Positions 8,050 through 17,708 of a stretch of DNA of 64,000 nt are shown here, piece after piece. This stretch comes from Barnesiella sp. An55 (GTDB taxonomy: Bacteria; Bacteroidota; Bacteroidia; Bacteroidales; Barnesiellaceae). The notes under the pieces are model-generated. The model saw only the letters and a program-made list of their open reading frames with translations, did no database searches and was not told the origin of the DNA. The stretch's first letter is position 1, and every line of letters begins with the position of its first letter. Location of the stretch: positions 62,001-126,000 of the forward strand of contig NZ_NFHZ01000004.1 in NCBI RefSeq assembly GCF_002161555.1, read 5' to 3'. Position numbers and translations under genes: made by a program.

Positions 8050-8988
8050 ATGAGTCAAACACCTCCCTTCAAGGTATTTTCGGGAACCAATTCAAGGTAT
8101 CTCGCTGAGAAAATCTGTAATAGTCTGGGTTGCGAATTAGGCCAAATGAACATTCAGCACTTTGCCGATGGTGAATTTGCCGTCTCTTTCGAGGAGTCGA
8201 TTCGTGGCTGCCAGGTATATCTGGTACAATCGACATTCCCCAATTCCGACAACCTCATGGAATTGTTGTTAATGATCGACGCCGCTAAGCGCGCCTCGGC
8301 AAAATCTATCGTAGCTGTCGTTCCCTACTTCGGTTGGGCTCGTCAGGACCGCAAGGACAAACCCCGTGTTTCCATCGCCGCCAAGCTCTTGGCCGACATT
8401 CTGAGTGTAGCCGGTATCAACCGCCTCATCACGATGGATCTGCACGCCGACCAGATTCAAGGTTTCTTTGATGTTCCCGTGGATCACCTGTATGCTTCGT
8501 CGGTATTCATTCCCTATATCCAATCGTTGAATCTCAAGGATATGGTAGTAGCTACCCCCGACGTAGGAGGTTCCAAACGCGCCAGCACCTATGCCAAGTA
8601 TCTGGGTGTGCCCCTGGTACTCTGTCACAAGCAACGCGCAAAAGCCAATGTAGTCGAGAGCATGACCGTGATTGGCGATGTAGAGGGCAAGAACGTAATT
8701 CTCGTGGACGATATGGTCGATACCGCCGGTACCATTACCAAGGCTGCCGACCTGATGATAAGCAAAGGAGCCCTCTCGGTACGTGCCATTGCCTCGCACG
8801 CCGTGATGAGCGACCCTGCCACCGAGCGTGTACAGAACTCGTCGATGACCGAGATGATCTTCACCGACAGTATTCCCTACACCAAGAAGTGCGACAAGGT
8901 ACACATCATCAGCATTGCCGACCTCTTTGCCGATACCATCCGTCGGGTTTACGAAAACAAATCCATCAGTTCGCAATACCTGCTGTAA
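8050..8988 (+). CDS. prs: Ribose-phosphate pyrophosphokinase (PRPP synthetase)
   Basis: The 312-residue enzyme makes PRPP from ribose-5-phosphate and ATP in the cytosol, feeding purine, pyrimidine, NAD, His and Trp synthesis. Class I signatures are visible: FSGTNS near the start, YFGWARQDRKDKPR in the ATP loop, MDLHADQIQGFF, and the PRPP loop VILVDDMVDTAGT. Alignment with the family and a -7 box at 8002-8009 both favour the ATG at 8050 over an in-frame start 17 codons earlier. A terminator follows at 9012-9039. Confidence 0.97.
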   Translation: MSQTPPFKVFSGTNSRYLAEKICNSLGCELGQMNIQHFADGEFAVSFEESIRGCQVYLVQSTFPNSDNLMELLLMIDAAKRASAKSIVAVVPYFGWARQDRKDKPRVSIAAKLLADILSVAGINRLITMDLHADQIQGFFDVPVDHLYASSVFIPYIQSLNLKDMVVATPDVGGSKRASTYAKYLGVPLVLCHKQRAKANVVESMTVIGDVEGKNVILVDDMVDTAGTITKAADLMISKGALSVRAIASHAVMSDPATERVQNSSMTEMIFTDSIPYTKKCDKVHIISIADLFADTIRRVYENKSISSQYLL

Positions 8989-9011
8989 TCCAGCAACCGT
9001 CATAAACGACA

Positions 9012-9039
9012 AAGGCCGGTACCGTCAGGTGCCGGCCTT
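9012..9039 (+). terminator. Terminator of prs
   Basis: A 12-bp stem (AAGGCCGGTACC with GGTGCCGGCCTT, one G-U pair) and a 4-nt loop GTCA lie 24 nt after the prs stop. The following CGTCCGTTTTAT gives a short T tract. Confidence 0.75.
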
Positions 9040-9176
9040 CGTCCGTTTTATCCCCAGCTGATTGATGCCGGGTGACACGCGATGAATCGGGGGAGGGCAG
9101 GGGAGTAGCTTCCGGTTTCTGTGCCGATCTCCCTCTCCCCGTTTCCCTGTATCTCATATAGGAATGGTATGGCCAT

Positions 9177-9214
9177 AAAAAAAGCGAGGCGCATCGCTGT
9201 TGCGATACGCCTCG
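9177..9214 (-). terminator. Second copy of the dnaK-type terminator hairpin
   Basis: A run of seven A, then a 13-bp stem (CGAGGCGCATCGC with GCGATACGCCTCG, one C-A mismatch) closed by a 4-nt loop. On the minus strand it ends in a T run, so it is a minus-strand terminator. It is identical over 38 nt, except one loop base, to the hairpin at 10817-10854 behind dnaK. No minus-strand gene precedes this copy. The stretch 9040-9176 holds nothing recognisable. Confidence 0.75.
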
Positions 9215-9286
9215 AAAGGGAGAGATGATACTATGTAGGGTTATCAAATAGATTCTATATATGACTATTTACAAAAACATTATCAC

Positions 9287-9294
9287 TATTTTTG
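9287..9294 (+). promoter_or_regulatory. -7 box of the AT-rich orphan gene
   Basis: TATTTTTG matches TAnnTTTG, 29 nt before the ATG at 9324. No good -33 is visible in the AT-rich sequence upstream. Confidence 0.45.
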
Positions 9295-9323
9295 TATTCA
9301 AAACTTGACTAATTTTTAATATC

Positions 9324-10637
9324 ATGAAAAGAAAAAACATTATTATTCTTCTTTGTTGTCTGTGGATTATTTCTATAATAGTAATTTTTTTTGGTGTATA
9401 TAAATATATTGACCAAAAGAAAATTAGATTACGATATGAATTAAGGACAAATATACAATCCTTGTTTCAAGGACAATCAAGTGGAGATGCTTTTGTCGAC
9501 AATGAGGATGGTCTTTTTTATGCAAAATATTGTGATTATCCTGTACGTCATTATAAAAAAGTGACCAAACCTTTACGGCCAAAGAAAAATAAGACGTCAA
9601 TAGCTATTGACCCCGAAATTGAGGAGCGGATAATCGATGAATGGAATCAAGATTATGGTGATATTGCTTTATTATATGAATTAAATTGGGGAGATGATTA
9701 TCCTAATCAAAATGATGAGGGATGGAATATTATACGCGTGTATTGTGGTGGCCTCAATGAGGAATTTATTCGTACCAATACGATTTTTCCGTATAAAGTT
9801 GGATTAAAAAATACAGAATGGGGTAATTTCTATACTGTTGAACAGGCTGTTAGTGAAGCTTATGACTTTTATACAACTAATCCTAAATCTAGTTATACAA
9901 ATAAATTTAGACAAGGAAACGTTAACGAACTGTGGAATAAAATCTATCAATTTAGTAATGAAAATGAATTCTTTTCCATTGAAGAAAGCATGAGGAATGG
10001 GTGGACAGCAGGAAAACCTATATATATACCTAAGAACAAAAGCTACGATGAGGCTCAGCGTGTTATGCCATATGAAAACGGATGGATGCACAATGGCTAT
10101 TATCGTGTTTATATTGCAGCTACACAGGAACGGGTATTTGGCATAAAAGAGCAAGAATGGGCTGTTTCTGCTAATCGCAATCAGCTTTTACTTTGGTGGT
10201 GTGTTGGAGTGTCTCTTTTATTTTTACTATTAATTGCTCCGTTTACAATACGGCAAATAAAATCACACAAAAAGAAATCAGAAACAATTTATCAACGCCT
10301 TGTTAGACTGTGTAATCCAAAAGAGTTTATCGATAATTATGATAAAAATAAAGTAGAAAGAGCAAATTTGATATACAAGAGATTATTAGATACCAGTCCT
10401 GATGATAAAGATGCGCTGATGAGCATTTTATCATTGGCTTCATCGGAACTTGGTATCAATTTCATTGATAAAGATGAAATAAAAGAGTTAAAAGAAAAGG
10501 TTAATCCCAAGAGATTCTTAAATCCATATAATGCAGAAAAGGTTTCTTTAGCTAATAAACTATACGCAATTCTCAATAAGGATGATATCAGTTATAGTGA
10601 AGTGATAGAAGTGAAAGAAAAATTAAAAAACTTATAG
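9324..10637 (+). CDS. AT-rich orphan, two-pass membrane protein with a duplicated C-terminal motif
   Basis: I do not recognise a family. The 437-residue protein has a membrane helix at residues 5-27 and a second at about 288-308, which would place residues 30-285 outside the cytosol and a 130-residue charged tail inside. The tail holds two related units: NPKEFIDNYDKNKVERANLIY and NPKRFLNPYNAEKVSLANKLY, each followed by a helical stretch. Base composition is strikingly AT-rich compared with all other genes in the window, and codons such as AAA, AAT and TTA dominate, so recent transfer is likely. It is flanked on both sides by the same minus-strand terminator hairpin (9177-9214 and 10817-10854). 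The 3' flank (10638-10814) shows no gene. Confidence 0.7.
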   Translation: MKRKNIIILLCCLWIISIIVIFFGVYKYIDQKKIRLRYELRTNIQSLFQGQSSGDAFVDNEDGLFYAKYCDYPVRHYKKVTKPLRPKKNKTSIAIDPEIEERIIDEWNQDYGDIALLYELNWGDDYPNQNDEGWNIIRVYCGGLNEEFIRTNTIFPYKVGLKNTEWGNFYTVEQAVSEAYDFYTTNPKSSYTNKFRQGNVNELWNKIYQFSNENEFFSIEESMRNGWTAGKPIYIPKNKSYDEAQRVMPYENGWMHNGYYRVYIAATQERVFGIKEQEWAVSANRNQLLLWWCVGVSLLFLLLIAPFTIRQIKSHKKKSETIYQRLVRLCNPKEFIDNYDKNKVERANLIYKRLLDTSPDDKDALMSILSLASSELGINFIDKDEIKELKEKVNPKRFLNPYNAEKVSLANKLYAILNKDDISYSEVIEVKEKLKNL

Positions 10638-10815
10638 ATATGGGAAAATTATACCATTCATATAAGTTAGCTTCGTCAAACTGTTGTATTTGTTTAGTAA
10701 TAAAAAGGTTTTCTCTAAAATCGTTTCAAATATGTATAATATAAGAATCGTAAGAAGGAGTCTGAGAGAGTAATTTCTTTATTCACTCCATCCGTTCTCG
10801 TATTCGGGCAGACAC

Positions 10816-10856
10816 AAAAAAAAGCGAGGCGCATCGCTTTTGCGATACGCCTCGCT
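10816..10856 (-). terminator. Terminator of dnaK
   Basis: On the minus strand a 15-bp stem (AGCGAGGCG/CGCCTCGCT plus ATCGC/GCGAT with one mismatch and a 4-nt loop) is followed by eight T. It lies about 30 nt after the dnaK stop. It is nearly identical to the hairpin at 9177-9214. Confidence 0.85.
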
Positions 10857-10884
10857 GGGTATAGAGGATTAGAGATTTATTAGC

Positions 10885-12795
10885 TTATTTCACCTCTTCG
10901 AAGTCCACGTCGGTCACATCCTTGTCGTTGTTACCGCCCTGTTGAGCGTTAGCACCCGGTTGAGCCTGTTGAGCACCGGCAGCCTGTTGTTGAGCCTGAG
11001 CGTTGTACAGGTCTTGAGCAGCAGCTTGCAGTACACTCTCCAGTTCGCTCGAAGCCGAGTCGATACCGGCAATGTCTTGAGCCTTGTGAGCCTCTTTCAG
11101 TTTGTTCAGAGCCGATTCGATGGCACTTCTCTTGTCGGCCGGAATCTTGTCGCCCATCTCTTTGAGCTGTTTCTCGGTTTGGAAGATGAGGGCATCGGCG
11201 TGATTCAGTTTGTCGATACGTTCTTTCTCTTTGGCATCGTTTTCGGCGTTGGCAGCAGCCTCGTCCTTCATCCGTTTGATTTCGGCGTCGGTCAAGCCGC
11301 TCGAAGCCTCGATACGAATACTTTGCTCTTTGCCCGTGCCTTTATCCTTGGCCGATACATTCAAGATACCGTTGGCATCGATATCGAATGTTACCTCGAT
11401 TTGAGGCACACCACGCATGGCAGCGGGGATTCCGTCGAGGTGGAACTTACCGATGGTCTTGTTGTCTTTGGCCATAGGACGTTCACCTTGCAGTACGTGG
11501 ATTTCTACCGAAGGCTGGTTATCGACAGCGGTCGAGAAGATTTCCGATTTGCGGGTAGGAATCGTCGTGTTGGCATCGATCAGTTTGGTCATCACACCAC
11601 CCAGCGTTTCAATACCCAGCGACAGAGGCGTTACATCGAGCAGCAATACATCTTTCACATCACCGGTCAATACGGCACCCTGTATGGCAGCACCCACGGC
11701 AACAACCTCATCGGGGTTAACACCCTTCGAAGGAGTTCTACCGAAGAATTTCTCTACGATAGCCTGGATGGCAGGGATACGGGTCGAACCACCTACGAGA
11801 ATTACCTCGTCGATATCCGAAGCGCTCAAGCCGGCATCCTGCAAAGCTTTGCGGCAAGGCTCGATAGTAGCCTGGATCAAGCGGTCGCACAATTGCTCGA
11901 ATTTGGCACGGGTCAACGTCTTAACCAAGTGTTTGGGCACACCGTTCACAGGCATGATGTAAGGCAAGTTGATCTCGGTCGAAGTCGAGCTCGACAATTC
12001 GATTTTAGCCTTTTCGGCAGCCTCTTTCAAACGTTGTAGAGCCATAGGATCTTGTCTCAAGTCCACGCCCTCGTCGTTCTTGAACTCGTCGGCCAGCCAG
12101 TCGATGATTACATGGTCGAAGTCATCACCGCCCAGGTGAGTATCACCGTTGGTCGATTTAACCTCAAATACACCGTCGCCCAACTCCAGGATAGAGATAT
12201 CGAACGTACCACCACCCAAGTCGAATACGGCGATCTTCATATCTTTGTTAGCCTTGTCGAGACCGTAGGCCAAAGCGGCAGCCGTAGGTTCGTTGACGAT
12301 ACGGCGAACGTTCAACCCGGCAATCTCACCGGCCTCTTTCGTAGCCTGACGTTGTGAGTCGTTGAAGTAGGCAGGTACCGTGATCACGGCATCGGTTACC
12401 TCTTGACCCAGATAGTCTTCGGCCGTCTTTTTCATTTTTTGCAGAATCATGGCCGAGATCTCTTGAGGAGAGTACATACGGCCGTCGATATCGACACGAG
12501 GCATGTTGTTGTCGCTGCGTACCACTTTGTAAGGTACACGAGCGATTTCGTTGGTTACCTGGTCGTAAGACTCGCCCATGAAACGTTTGATCGAGAACAC
12601 TGTTCTCGTAGGATTGGTGATAGCCTGACGTTTGGCGGGCTCGCCCACTTTACGTTCGCCACCATCTACAAAAGCCACAATTGAAGGAGTCGTACGACGA
12701 CCTTCGCTGTTGGCGATTACTACCGGCTCGGTACCTTCCATTACGGCGACACACGAGTTGGTTGTTCCTAAGTCAATACCAATAATCTTTCCCAT
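10885..12795 (-). CDS. dnaK: Molecular chaperone DnaK (Hsp70)
   Basis: The 636-residue protein starts [21 protein letters not shown] and contains the Hsp70 ATPase signatures [15 protein letters not shown] and [14 protein letters not shown], the interdomain linker [13 protein letters not shown], the substrate-binding domain and a Gln/Ala-rich lid ending [11 protein letters not shown]. It refolds proteins in the cytosol with DnaJ and GrpE in an ATP-driven cycle. Neither dnaJ nor grpE is adjacent, which is common in Bacteroidales. No CIRCE element is visible upstream, so HrcA control is not supported by sequence. Confidence 0.98.
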   Translation of the reverse strand: MGKIIGIDLGTTNSCVAVMEGTEPVVIANSEGRRTTPSIVAFVDGGERKVGEPAKRQAITNPTRTVFSIKRFMGESYDQVTNEIARVPYKVVRSDNNMPRVDIDGRMYSPQEISAMILQKMKKTAEDYLGQEVTDAVITVPAYFNDSQRQATKEAGEIAGLNVRRIVNEPTAAALAYGLDKANKDMKIAVFDLGGGTFDISILELGDGVFEVKSTNGDTHLGGDDFDHVIIDWLADEFKNDEGVDLRQDPMALQRLKEAAEKAKIELSSSTSTEINLPYIMPVNGVPKHLVKTLTRAKFEQLCDRLIQATIEPCRKALQDAGLSASDIDEVILVGGSTRIPAIQAIVEKFFGRTPSKGVNPDEVVAVGAAIQGAVLTGDVKDVLLLDVTPLSLGIETLGGVMTKLIDANTTIPTRKSEIFSTAVDNQPSVEIHVLQGERPMAKDNKTIGKFHLDGIPAAMRGVPQIEVTFDIDANGILNVSAKDKGTGKEQSIRIEASSGLTDAEIKRMKDEAAANAENDAKEKERIDKLNHADALIFQTEKQLKEMGDKIPADKRSAIESALNKLKEAHKAQDIAGIDSASSELESVLQAAAQDLYNAQAQQQAAGAQQAQPGANAQQGGNNDKDVTDVDFEEVK

Positions 12796-13062
12796 AGTTA
12801 TATACTTTTTATTTGTTATTCAATAGAGTTAATTATCTGCCGCTCTTGCGAGCGACACTCCATAATATTCAAATGCCATGCCAAAAAACGCCTCCTGCGA
12901 AAATGTTTTTTTTGTCAGTCTTTTCAAAAACGACATCGGTCGCCTGTGTCAGTATTGCTGTCGATTTGTCATATCGGTTTGGCGGAGCCCTTTGGCTCGG
13001 TGTAGAAAACGTCTGTGAGAGGCAAAAGGTTGATTGCCCGGCAGCTTATTTTCCCCGATTTA
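12796..13062. other. Intergenic region between divergent dnaK and the methylmalonyl-CoA operon
   Basis: No credible gene is seen in this region. A perfect 5-bp hairpin (CGCTC TTGC GAGCG, 12841-12854) lies in the presumed dnaK leader. I find no clear dnaK promoter box and no CIRCE inverted repeat. An open frame covers part of this region on the plus strand but has no recognisable product or start signals. Confidence 0.5.
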
Positions 13063-13094
13063 TTTCGTTATTAAACCGAAATAACGTAAATTTG
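13063..13094 (+). promoter_or_regulatory. Promoter of the methylmalonyl-CoA decarboxylase operon
   Basis: TAAATTTG at 13087-13094 is a perfect -7 element. TTTCG at 13063-13067 is a fair -33 at about 19 nt spacing. The first gene starts 64 nt downstream. Confidence 0.6.
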
Positions 13095-13158
13095 CCCGTC
13101 TTATAATGGGTATTGAACCTGAAGTCTAAAAGTATAAGTTAACTAAATACTAATTATT

Positions 13159-13572
13159 ATGAACATTTCCCACATTGAACATTTAGGAATCGCTGTGAAG
13201 AGTCTCGACGAGGCTATTCCCTATTACGAAAACATTTTAGGTCTTAAATGTTATTCTATCGAAGAGGTTGCCGATCAGAAAGTTAGAACGGCCTTCTTCA
13301 AAGTTGGACAGACAAAACTCGAGCTGCTCGAGCCCACAAGCGAGGACAGCACTATTGCCAAGTTCATAGAGAAACGCGGCGAGGGTATCCACCACCTGGC
13401 TTTCGCCATTGAAGATGGTGTGGCCAATGCTCTGGCCGAAGTAGAAGCCAAGGGCGTGCGTCTTATCGACAAGGCTCCCCGCAAAGGTGCCGAAGGTTTG
13501 AACATCGCTTTCCTGCACCCCAAATCCACTTGCAGCGTATTAACCGAACTTTGTGAAGACCCTAATAAATAA
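13159..13572 (+). CDS. mce: Methylmalonyl-CoA epimerase
   Basis: This 137-residue protein of the glyoxalase/VOC fold carries the family pattern [20 protein letters not shown] at the N-terminus, [12 protein letters not shown] in the middle and [12 protein letters not shown], which supplies metal-binding His and nearby acidic residues. It interconverts the R and S forms of methylmalonyl-CoA in the cytosol, linking methylmalonyl-CoA mutase to the decarboxylase encoded by the next genes. It is the first gene of a five-gene operon and ends 5 nt before the next start. Confidence 0.95.
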   Translation: MNISHIEHLGIAVKSLDEAIPYYENILGLKCYSIEEVADQKVRTAFFKVGQTKLELLEPTSEDSTIAKFIEKRGEGIHHLAFAIEDGVANALAEVEAKGVRLIDKAPRKGAEGLNIAFLHPKSTCSVLTELCEDPNK

Positions 13573-13577
13573 TAAAT

Positions 13578-15131
13578 ATGAGCAATCAACTTGAAAAAGT
13601 ACAGGAGCTGATTGAGCTGCGCGCTCAGGCTCGCCTGGGTGGTGGCCAAAAAGCCATCGATAAACAACACGAGAAAGGTAAATACACAGCTCGTGAGCGC
13701 ATTGCGCAACTCCTCGACGAAGGCAGCTTCGAAGAGTTGGATATGTTTGTGCGACACAGATGTACCAACTTCGGTCAAGAGAAGAAATCGTTTTTGGGCG
13801 ACGGCGTCGTAACCGGTTACGGTACGATCGAAGGTCGCCTCGTTTATGTATTCGCTCAGGACTTTACCGTATTTGGCGGCTCTCTGTCCGAGACGATGGC
13901 CTTGAAAATCTGCAAGGTCATGGATATGGCCATGAAGATGGGAGCCCCCTGCATCGGTCTGAACGACTCGGGTGGTGCCCGTATCCAGGAAGGTATCAAC
14001 GCCCTGGCCGGTTATGCCGAGATTTTCCAGCGTAACATCATGGCATCGGGTGTGATTCCCCAAATTTCGGCCATCCTCGGTCCCTGCGCCGGTGGTGCCG
14101 TATATTCGCCTGCCTTGACCGACTTCACAATCATGGCCAAAGGCATCTCCTATATGTTCCTCACCGGCCCGAAGGTAGTAAAGACCGTAACCGGCGAAGA
14201 CGTTACACAAGAGGCCCTCGGTGGTGCCGAAGTTCACTCGGTTAAATCGGGTGTAGCCCACTTTGCTGCCGAGAACGGTGAAGAGGCCCTGGCCATCATC
14301 CGCAAGCTCATCAGCTACATTCCCCAAAACAACCTCGAGGAGGCTCCACTCGTTCCCTGCAACGACCCCATCGACCGTCTCGAAGACTCTCTCAACGAGA
14401 TTATCCCCGATAGCCCCAACCGTCCCTACGACATGTATGAGGTAATCGGTGCCATCATCGACAACGGCGAATTCCTCGAAGTTCAACGCGACTACGCCAA
14501 GAACATCATCATCGGCTTCGCCCGCTTCAACGGTCAGTCGGTAGGTATCGTAGCCAACCAGCCCAAATACCTGGCCGGTGTGCTCGACAGCAACGCTTCG
14601 CGCAAAGCCGCCCGTTTCGTTCGCTTCTGCGATGCCTTCAACATTCCCATCGTCAGCCTGGTCGATGTACCGGGATTCCTGCCGGGTACGGGACAAGAGT
14701 ACAACGGTGTCATCCTGCACGGTGCCAAACTGCTCTACGCCTATGGCGAAGCCACGGTGCCCAAGGTTACCATCACGCTGCGTAAGTCCTATGGCGGTTC
14801 GCACATTGTGATGAGTTGTAAACAACTGCGTGGCGACATGAACTATGCATGGCCTACCGCCGAAATCGCCGTAATGGGTGGTGCCGGTGCCGTAGAGGTA
14901 CTCTATGCCAAAGAGGCCAAAGAGGCTCCCGATCCCGCCAAGTTCATGGCCGAGAAAGAAGCCGAATATACCAAACTGTTTGCCAACCCCTACAACGCAG
15001 CCAAGTATGGTTATATCGACGATGTTATCGAGCCTCGCAACACGCGCTTCCGCATCATTCGCGCCTTGCAGCAGTTGCAGACCAAGAAGTTAACCAACCC
15101 GGCTAAAAAGCACGGTAATATTCCTTTGTAA
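13578..15131 (+). CDS. mmdA: Methylmalonyl-CoA decarboxylase/propionyl-CoA carboxylase carboxyltransferase subunit (alpha)
   Basis: The 517-residue protein has both crotonase-fold halves of the acyl-CoA carboxyltransferase family, with the oxyanion motif segments [20 protein letters not shown] and [16 protein letters not shown] in the N half and [17 protein letters not shown] and [12 protein letters not shown] in the C half. It moves CO2 between methylmalonyl-CoA and biotin on the carrier protein encoded two genes later. With OadG-, biotin- and OadB-type subunits alongside, a Na+-pumping methylmalonyl-CoA decarboxylase that yields propionyl-CoA is the most likely complex. Confidence 0.93.
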   Translation: MSNQLEKVQELIELRAQARLGGGQKAIDKQHEKGKYTARERIAQLLDEGSFEELDMFVRHRCTNFGQEKKSFLGDGVVTGYGTIEGRLVYVFAQDFTVFGGSLSETMALKICKVMDMAMKMGAPCIGLNDSGGARIQEGINALAGYAEIFQRNIMASGVIPQISAILGPCAGGAVYSPALTDFTIMAKGISYMFLTGPKVVKTVTGEDVTQEALGGAEVHSVKSGVAHFAAENGEEALAIIRKLISYIPQNNLEEAPLVPCNDPIDRLEDSLNEIIPDSPNRPYDMYEVIGAIIDNGEFLEVQRDYAKNIIIGFARFNGQSVGIVANQPKYLAGVLDSNASRKAARFVRFCDAFNIPIVSLVDVPGFLPGTGQEYNGVILHGAKLLYAYGEATVPKVTITLRKSYGGSHIVMSCKQLRGDMNYAWPTAEIAVMGGAGAVEVLYAKEAKEAPDPAKFMAEKEAEYTKLFANPYNAAKYGYIDDVIEPRNTRFRIIRALQQLQTKKLTNPAKKHGNIPL

Positions 15132-15151
15132 TACATTTAAAGTATAAAACG

Positions 15152-16066
15152 ATGAATAAAAAAATCTTAGGGATATTCCTGTTTGCCTCCCTTATGGTGT
15201 CATCGGCATGGGCACAGGGACGAAAAGGTTTGCGTATCAATGAAGTCTTGGTCACCAACGAAACCAACTATCAGGACGACTACGGTTGTCAGTCGGCCTG
15301 GATCGAGCTCTTCAATACCACCTTTGGTACCGTCGATGTGCGCAGCTGCTACTTGACCAACGACAGGAACAATCCCAAAAAATATCCCATCCCCAAGGGC
15401 GATGTACTCACCGAGATGCCTCCCCGTCAGCACCTGCTCTTCTGGGCTGACGATATGCCCAACCGGGGTACGTTCCATGTGAATTTCAAGCTGGATCCGA
15501 CAAAAGACAACTGGATTGGCCTTTACGATGCCAACGGGCGCGACCTCATCGACTCGGTTACGGTGCCCGCCGGAATACCCGCCGATCACTCCTATGCTCG
15601 CATCGAGGATGGAGTAGGCAAATGGGTAATCAAGGGCGGCGATGAGCAATCGGGCTACGTGACACCGAGCACCAACAACATTACGCTCGACTCCAACGTG
15701 AAGATCGAGATGTTTGCCGAGCACGATCCCTTTGGCGTAGGTATGGCCATCATGGCCATGGCCATCGTCTTCTTGGGGCTGTTGCTGCTCTATCTGTTGT
15801 TCCGTCTTATCGGCCAGATTTCGGTACTCATCAAGAAGCGCAACGCGATGCGCGTACACGGTATCTCTGACAAGGAAGAGGCCAAGGAGAAAGGCTTCGG
15901 CCGTGAATCGGGCGAGGTATATGCCGCAATCGCCATGGCTCTGTATCAGCACTTCGAAGTTCACGATGTAGAAGACACCATCCTCACCATCAACAAGGTG
16001 AAGAGAGCCTACTCGCCGTGGAACTCGAAGATCTATTCGCTGCGTGAAATTCCCCATAAAAAGTAA
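15152..16066 (+). CDS. OadG-family gamma subunit with an N-terminal lamin-tail-like domain
   Basis: The 304-residue protein has a signal peptide (MNKKILGIFLFASLMVSSAWAQ), then a lamin-tail-like beta-sandwich at residues 25-170 (LRINEVLVTNETNYQDDYG, WIELFNT, YLTNDRNNPKKYPIP). One transmembrane helix follows at about 195-220 (FGVGMAIMAMAIVFLGLLLL), then a cytosolic tail that includes ALYQHFEVHDVED. The helix and tail match the OadG/MmdD gamma subunit, which assembles the decarboxylase on the membrane. The extra periplasmic domain makes it about three times longer than classic OadG. Its place between the carboxyltransferase and biotin-carrier genes supports the assignment. Confidence 0.85.
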   Translation: MNKKILGIFLFASLMVSSAWAQGRKGLRINEVLVTNETNYQDDYGCQSAWIELFNTTFGTVDVRSCYLTNDRNNPKKYPIPKGDVLTEMPPRQHLLFWADDMPNRGTFHVNFKLDPTKDNWIGLYDANGRDLIDSVTVPAGIPADHSYARIEDGVGKWVIKGGDEQSGYVTPSTNNITLDSNVKIEMFAEHDPFGVGMAIMAMAIVFLGLLLLYLLFRLIGQISVLIKKRNAMRVHGISDKEEAKEKGFGRESGEVYAAIAMALYQHFEVHDVEDTILTINKVKRAYSPWNSKIYSLREIPHKK

Positions 16067-16092
16067 TTCCCAAATAACAATTAAAAAAACTT

Positions 16093-16521
16093 ATGAAAGA
16101 GTATAAGTATAGAATCAACGGTAACCTCTATAAGGTTTCTGTTGGCGATATAGAGAAAAACATTGCCCATGTCGAGGTGAATGGTACTACCTACAATGTC
16201 GAGATGGAAGAGGCTGCCCCCGTTAAGGTATCTACCCCTAAACCCTCGTCGGCTCCGCGTACCGCTACGGGCGAACCCGTTATCTCCAAACCCACCGTTT
16301 CTTCGGGTGCCGACGCCGTGAAGTCGCCGCTGCCCGGTGTTGTCAACGACATTCTGGTAAAAGTGGGCGATACGGTGAGCGTTGGTCAGACGGTGCTCAT
16401 CCTCGAAGCCATGAAGATGGAAAACAACATCAACGCCATCAAGAGTGGTAAAGTGACGGCCGTCAAAGTAAACAAAGGTGATTCGGTACTCGAAGGAACC
16501 GAACTTATCATAATTGAATAA
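16093..16521 (+). CDS. mmdC: Biotin carrier subunit of methylmalonyl-CoA decarboxylase
   Basis: The 142-residue protein has an N-terminal OadA-like segment, a Pro/Ala/Ser/Thr-rich flexible linker (residues 42-72) and a C-terminal biotinyl domain with the EAMKMENN motif (biotinylated Lys108). The carried carboxyl group swings between the carboxyltransferase and the membrane beta subunit. The stop is 4 nt before the next ATG. Confidence 0.93.
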   Translation: MKEYKYRINGNLYKVSVGDIEKNIAHVEVNGTTYNVEMEEAAPVKVSTPKPSSAPRTATGEPVISKPTVSSGADAVKSPLPGVVNDILVKVGDTVSVGQTVLILEAMKMENNINAIKSGKVTAVKVNKGDSVLEGTELIIIE

Positions 16522-16525
16522 GACT

Positions 16526-17683
16526 ATGGGATTTGTAGATTTCTTAGGTGATAATTTAGTCCAGTTTTGGGAATACACTGGCTTTGCCAACTGTACCCTC
16601 CCGCACTTGGCTATGATTGTGGTCGGTTTGTTCTTTATCTATTTGGCGATAAAGAAAAACTTCGAACCCATGTTGCTCGTGCCCATCGGTTTCGGTATCC
16701 TCATCGGGAATATCCCTTTCAAAATCGATGCAGGCCTCGAAGTTGGTATATATGAAGAGGGCTCGGTGCTCAACATCCTCTATCAAGGTGTAAGTGCCGG
16801 CTGGTATCCCCCGTTGGTATTTCTGGGCATTGGTGCCATGACCGACTTCTCGTCGCTCATTGCCAACCCCAAACTGATGCTGGTAGGTGCCGCCGCCCAG
16901 TTCGGTATCTTTGGTGCCTATATGGTTGCCTTGGCCCTCGGGTTCACCCCCGACCAAGCCGGTGCCATTGCCATCATCGGTGGTGCCGATGGTCCTACGG
17001 CCATCTTCCTCTCGTCAAAACTGGCGCCTAACCTCATGGGAGCAATTGCCGTCTCGGCCTACTCGTATATGGCCCTTGTACCGGTAATTCAACCGCCCAT
17101 CATGCGGTTGTTCACGACCAAGAAAGAGCGCGTTATCCGCATGAAACCGGCTCGTGCCGTGTCGCAGAACGAGAAGATCATGTTCCCCATCATCGGGTTG
17201 CTGCTCACTTGCTTCCTGGTACCGTCGGGTCTGCCCCTGCTGGGTATGCTCTTCTTTGGTAACCTGTTGCGTGAGAGCGGTGTTACTTCGCGTCTGGCCA
17301 AGACCGCAAGCGGTCCCTTGTGCGATACCATCACCATTCTGTTGGGTGTAACGGTAGGTGCCTCTACGCAGGCATCCGAGTTCCTCACTCCCAGCACGCT
17401 CGGTATCTTTGCCCTCGGTTTCATGGCATTCATCATTGCTTCGGCATCGGGTGTATTGTTCGTGAAAGTCTTCAACCTCGTGTTGCCCAAGAGCAAGAAA
17501 ATCAACCCGCTCATTGGTAATGCCGGCGTATCGGCCGTACCCATGTCGGCCCGTATCTCCAACAACATTGGTCTCGAATACGATTCGACCAACTACCTGT
17601 TGATGCACGCCATGGGTCCCAACGTAGCCGGTGTAATCGGTTCGGCTGTAGCTGCCGGTGTACTGCTCGGCTTCCTCTCGTAA
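16526..17683 (+). CDS. mmdB: Na+-translocating decarboxylase beta subunit (OadB/MmdB)
   Basis: The 385-residue membrane protein has about nine or more hydrophobic segments. The family loop GGADGPTAIFLSSKLAP contains the conserved Asp implicated in Na+ binding and carboxybiotin decarboxylation. It releases CO2 from carboxybiotin and pumps Na+ outward across the inner membrane. The ATG at 16526 is preferred; an in-frame TTG at 16514 would overlap the upstream gene. It is the last gene of the operon, closed by a strong terminator. Confidence 0.95.
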   Translation: MGFVDFLGDNLVQFWEYTGFANCTLPHLAMIVVGLFFIYLAIKKNFEPMLLVPIGFGILIGNIPFKIDAGLEVGIYEEGSVLNILYQGVSAGWYPPLVFLGIGAMTDFSSLIANPKLMLVGAAAQFGIFGAYMVALALGFTPDQAGAIAIIGGADGPTAIFLSSKLAPNLMGAIAVSAYSYMALVPVIQPPIMRLFTTKKERVIRMKPARAVSQNEKIMFPIIGLLLTCFLVPSGLPLLGMLFFGNLLRESGVTSRLAKTASGPLCDTITILLGVTVGASTQASEFLTPSTLGIFALGFMAFIIASASGVLFVKVFNLVLPKSKKINPLIGNAGVSAVPMSARISNNIGLEYDSTNYLLMHAMGPNVAGVIGSAVAAGVLLGFLS

Positions 17684-17708
17684 TCTCTTTGCAGAGTTAT
17701 GATAATTC

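Noticed and set aside
9324-10637. The AT-rich gene as part of an insertion sequence
   Set aside because: No transposase, no terminal inverted repeats and no integrase are visible; the flanking repeats are terminator hairpins.
12796-13000. Possible CIRCE heat-shock operator upstream of dnaK
   Set aside because: The TTAGCACTC-N9-GAGTGCTAA repeat is not present; only a short CGCTC/GAGCG hairpin is seen.
12813-13106. A 97-codon plus-strand frame in the dnaK upstream region
   Set aside because: No ribosome-binding site, no family likeness, and it runs over the promoter region of the methylmalonyl-CoA operon.
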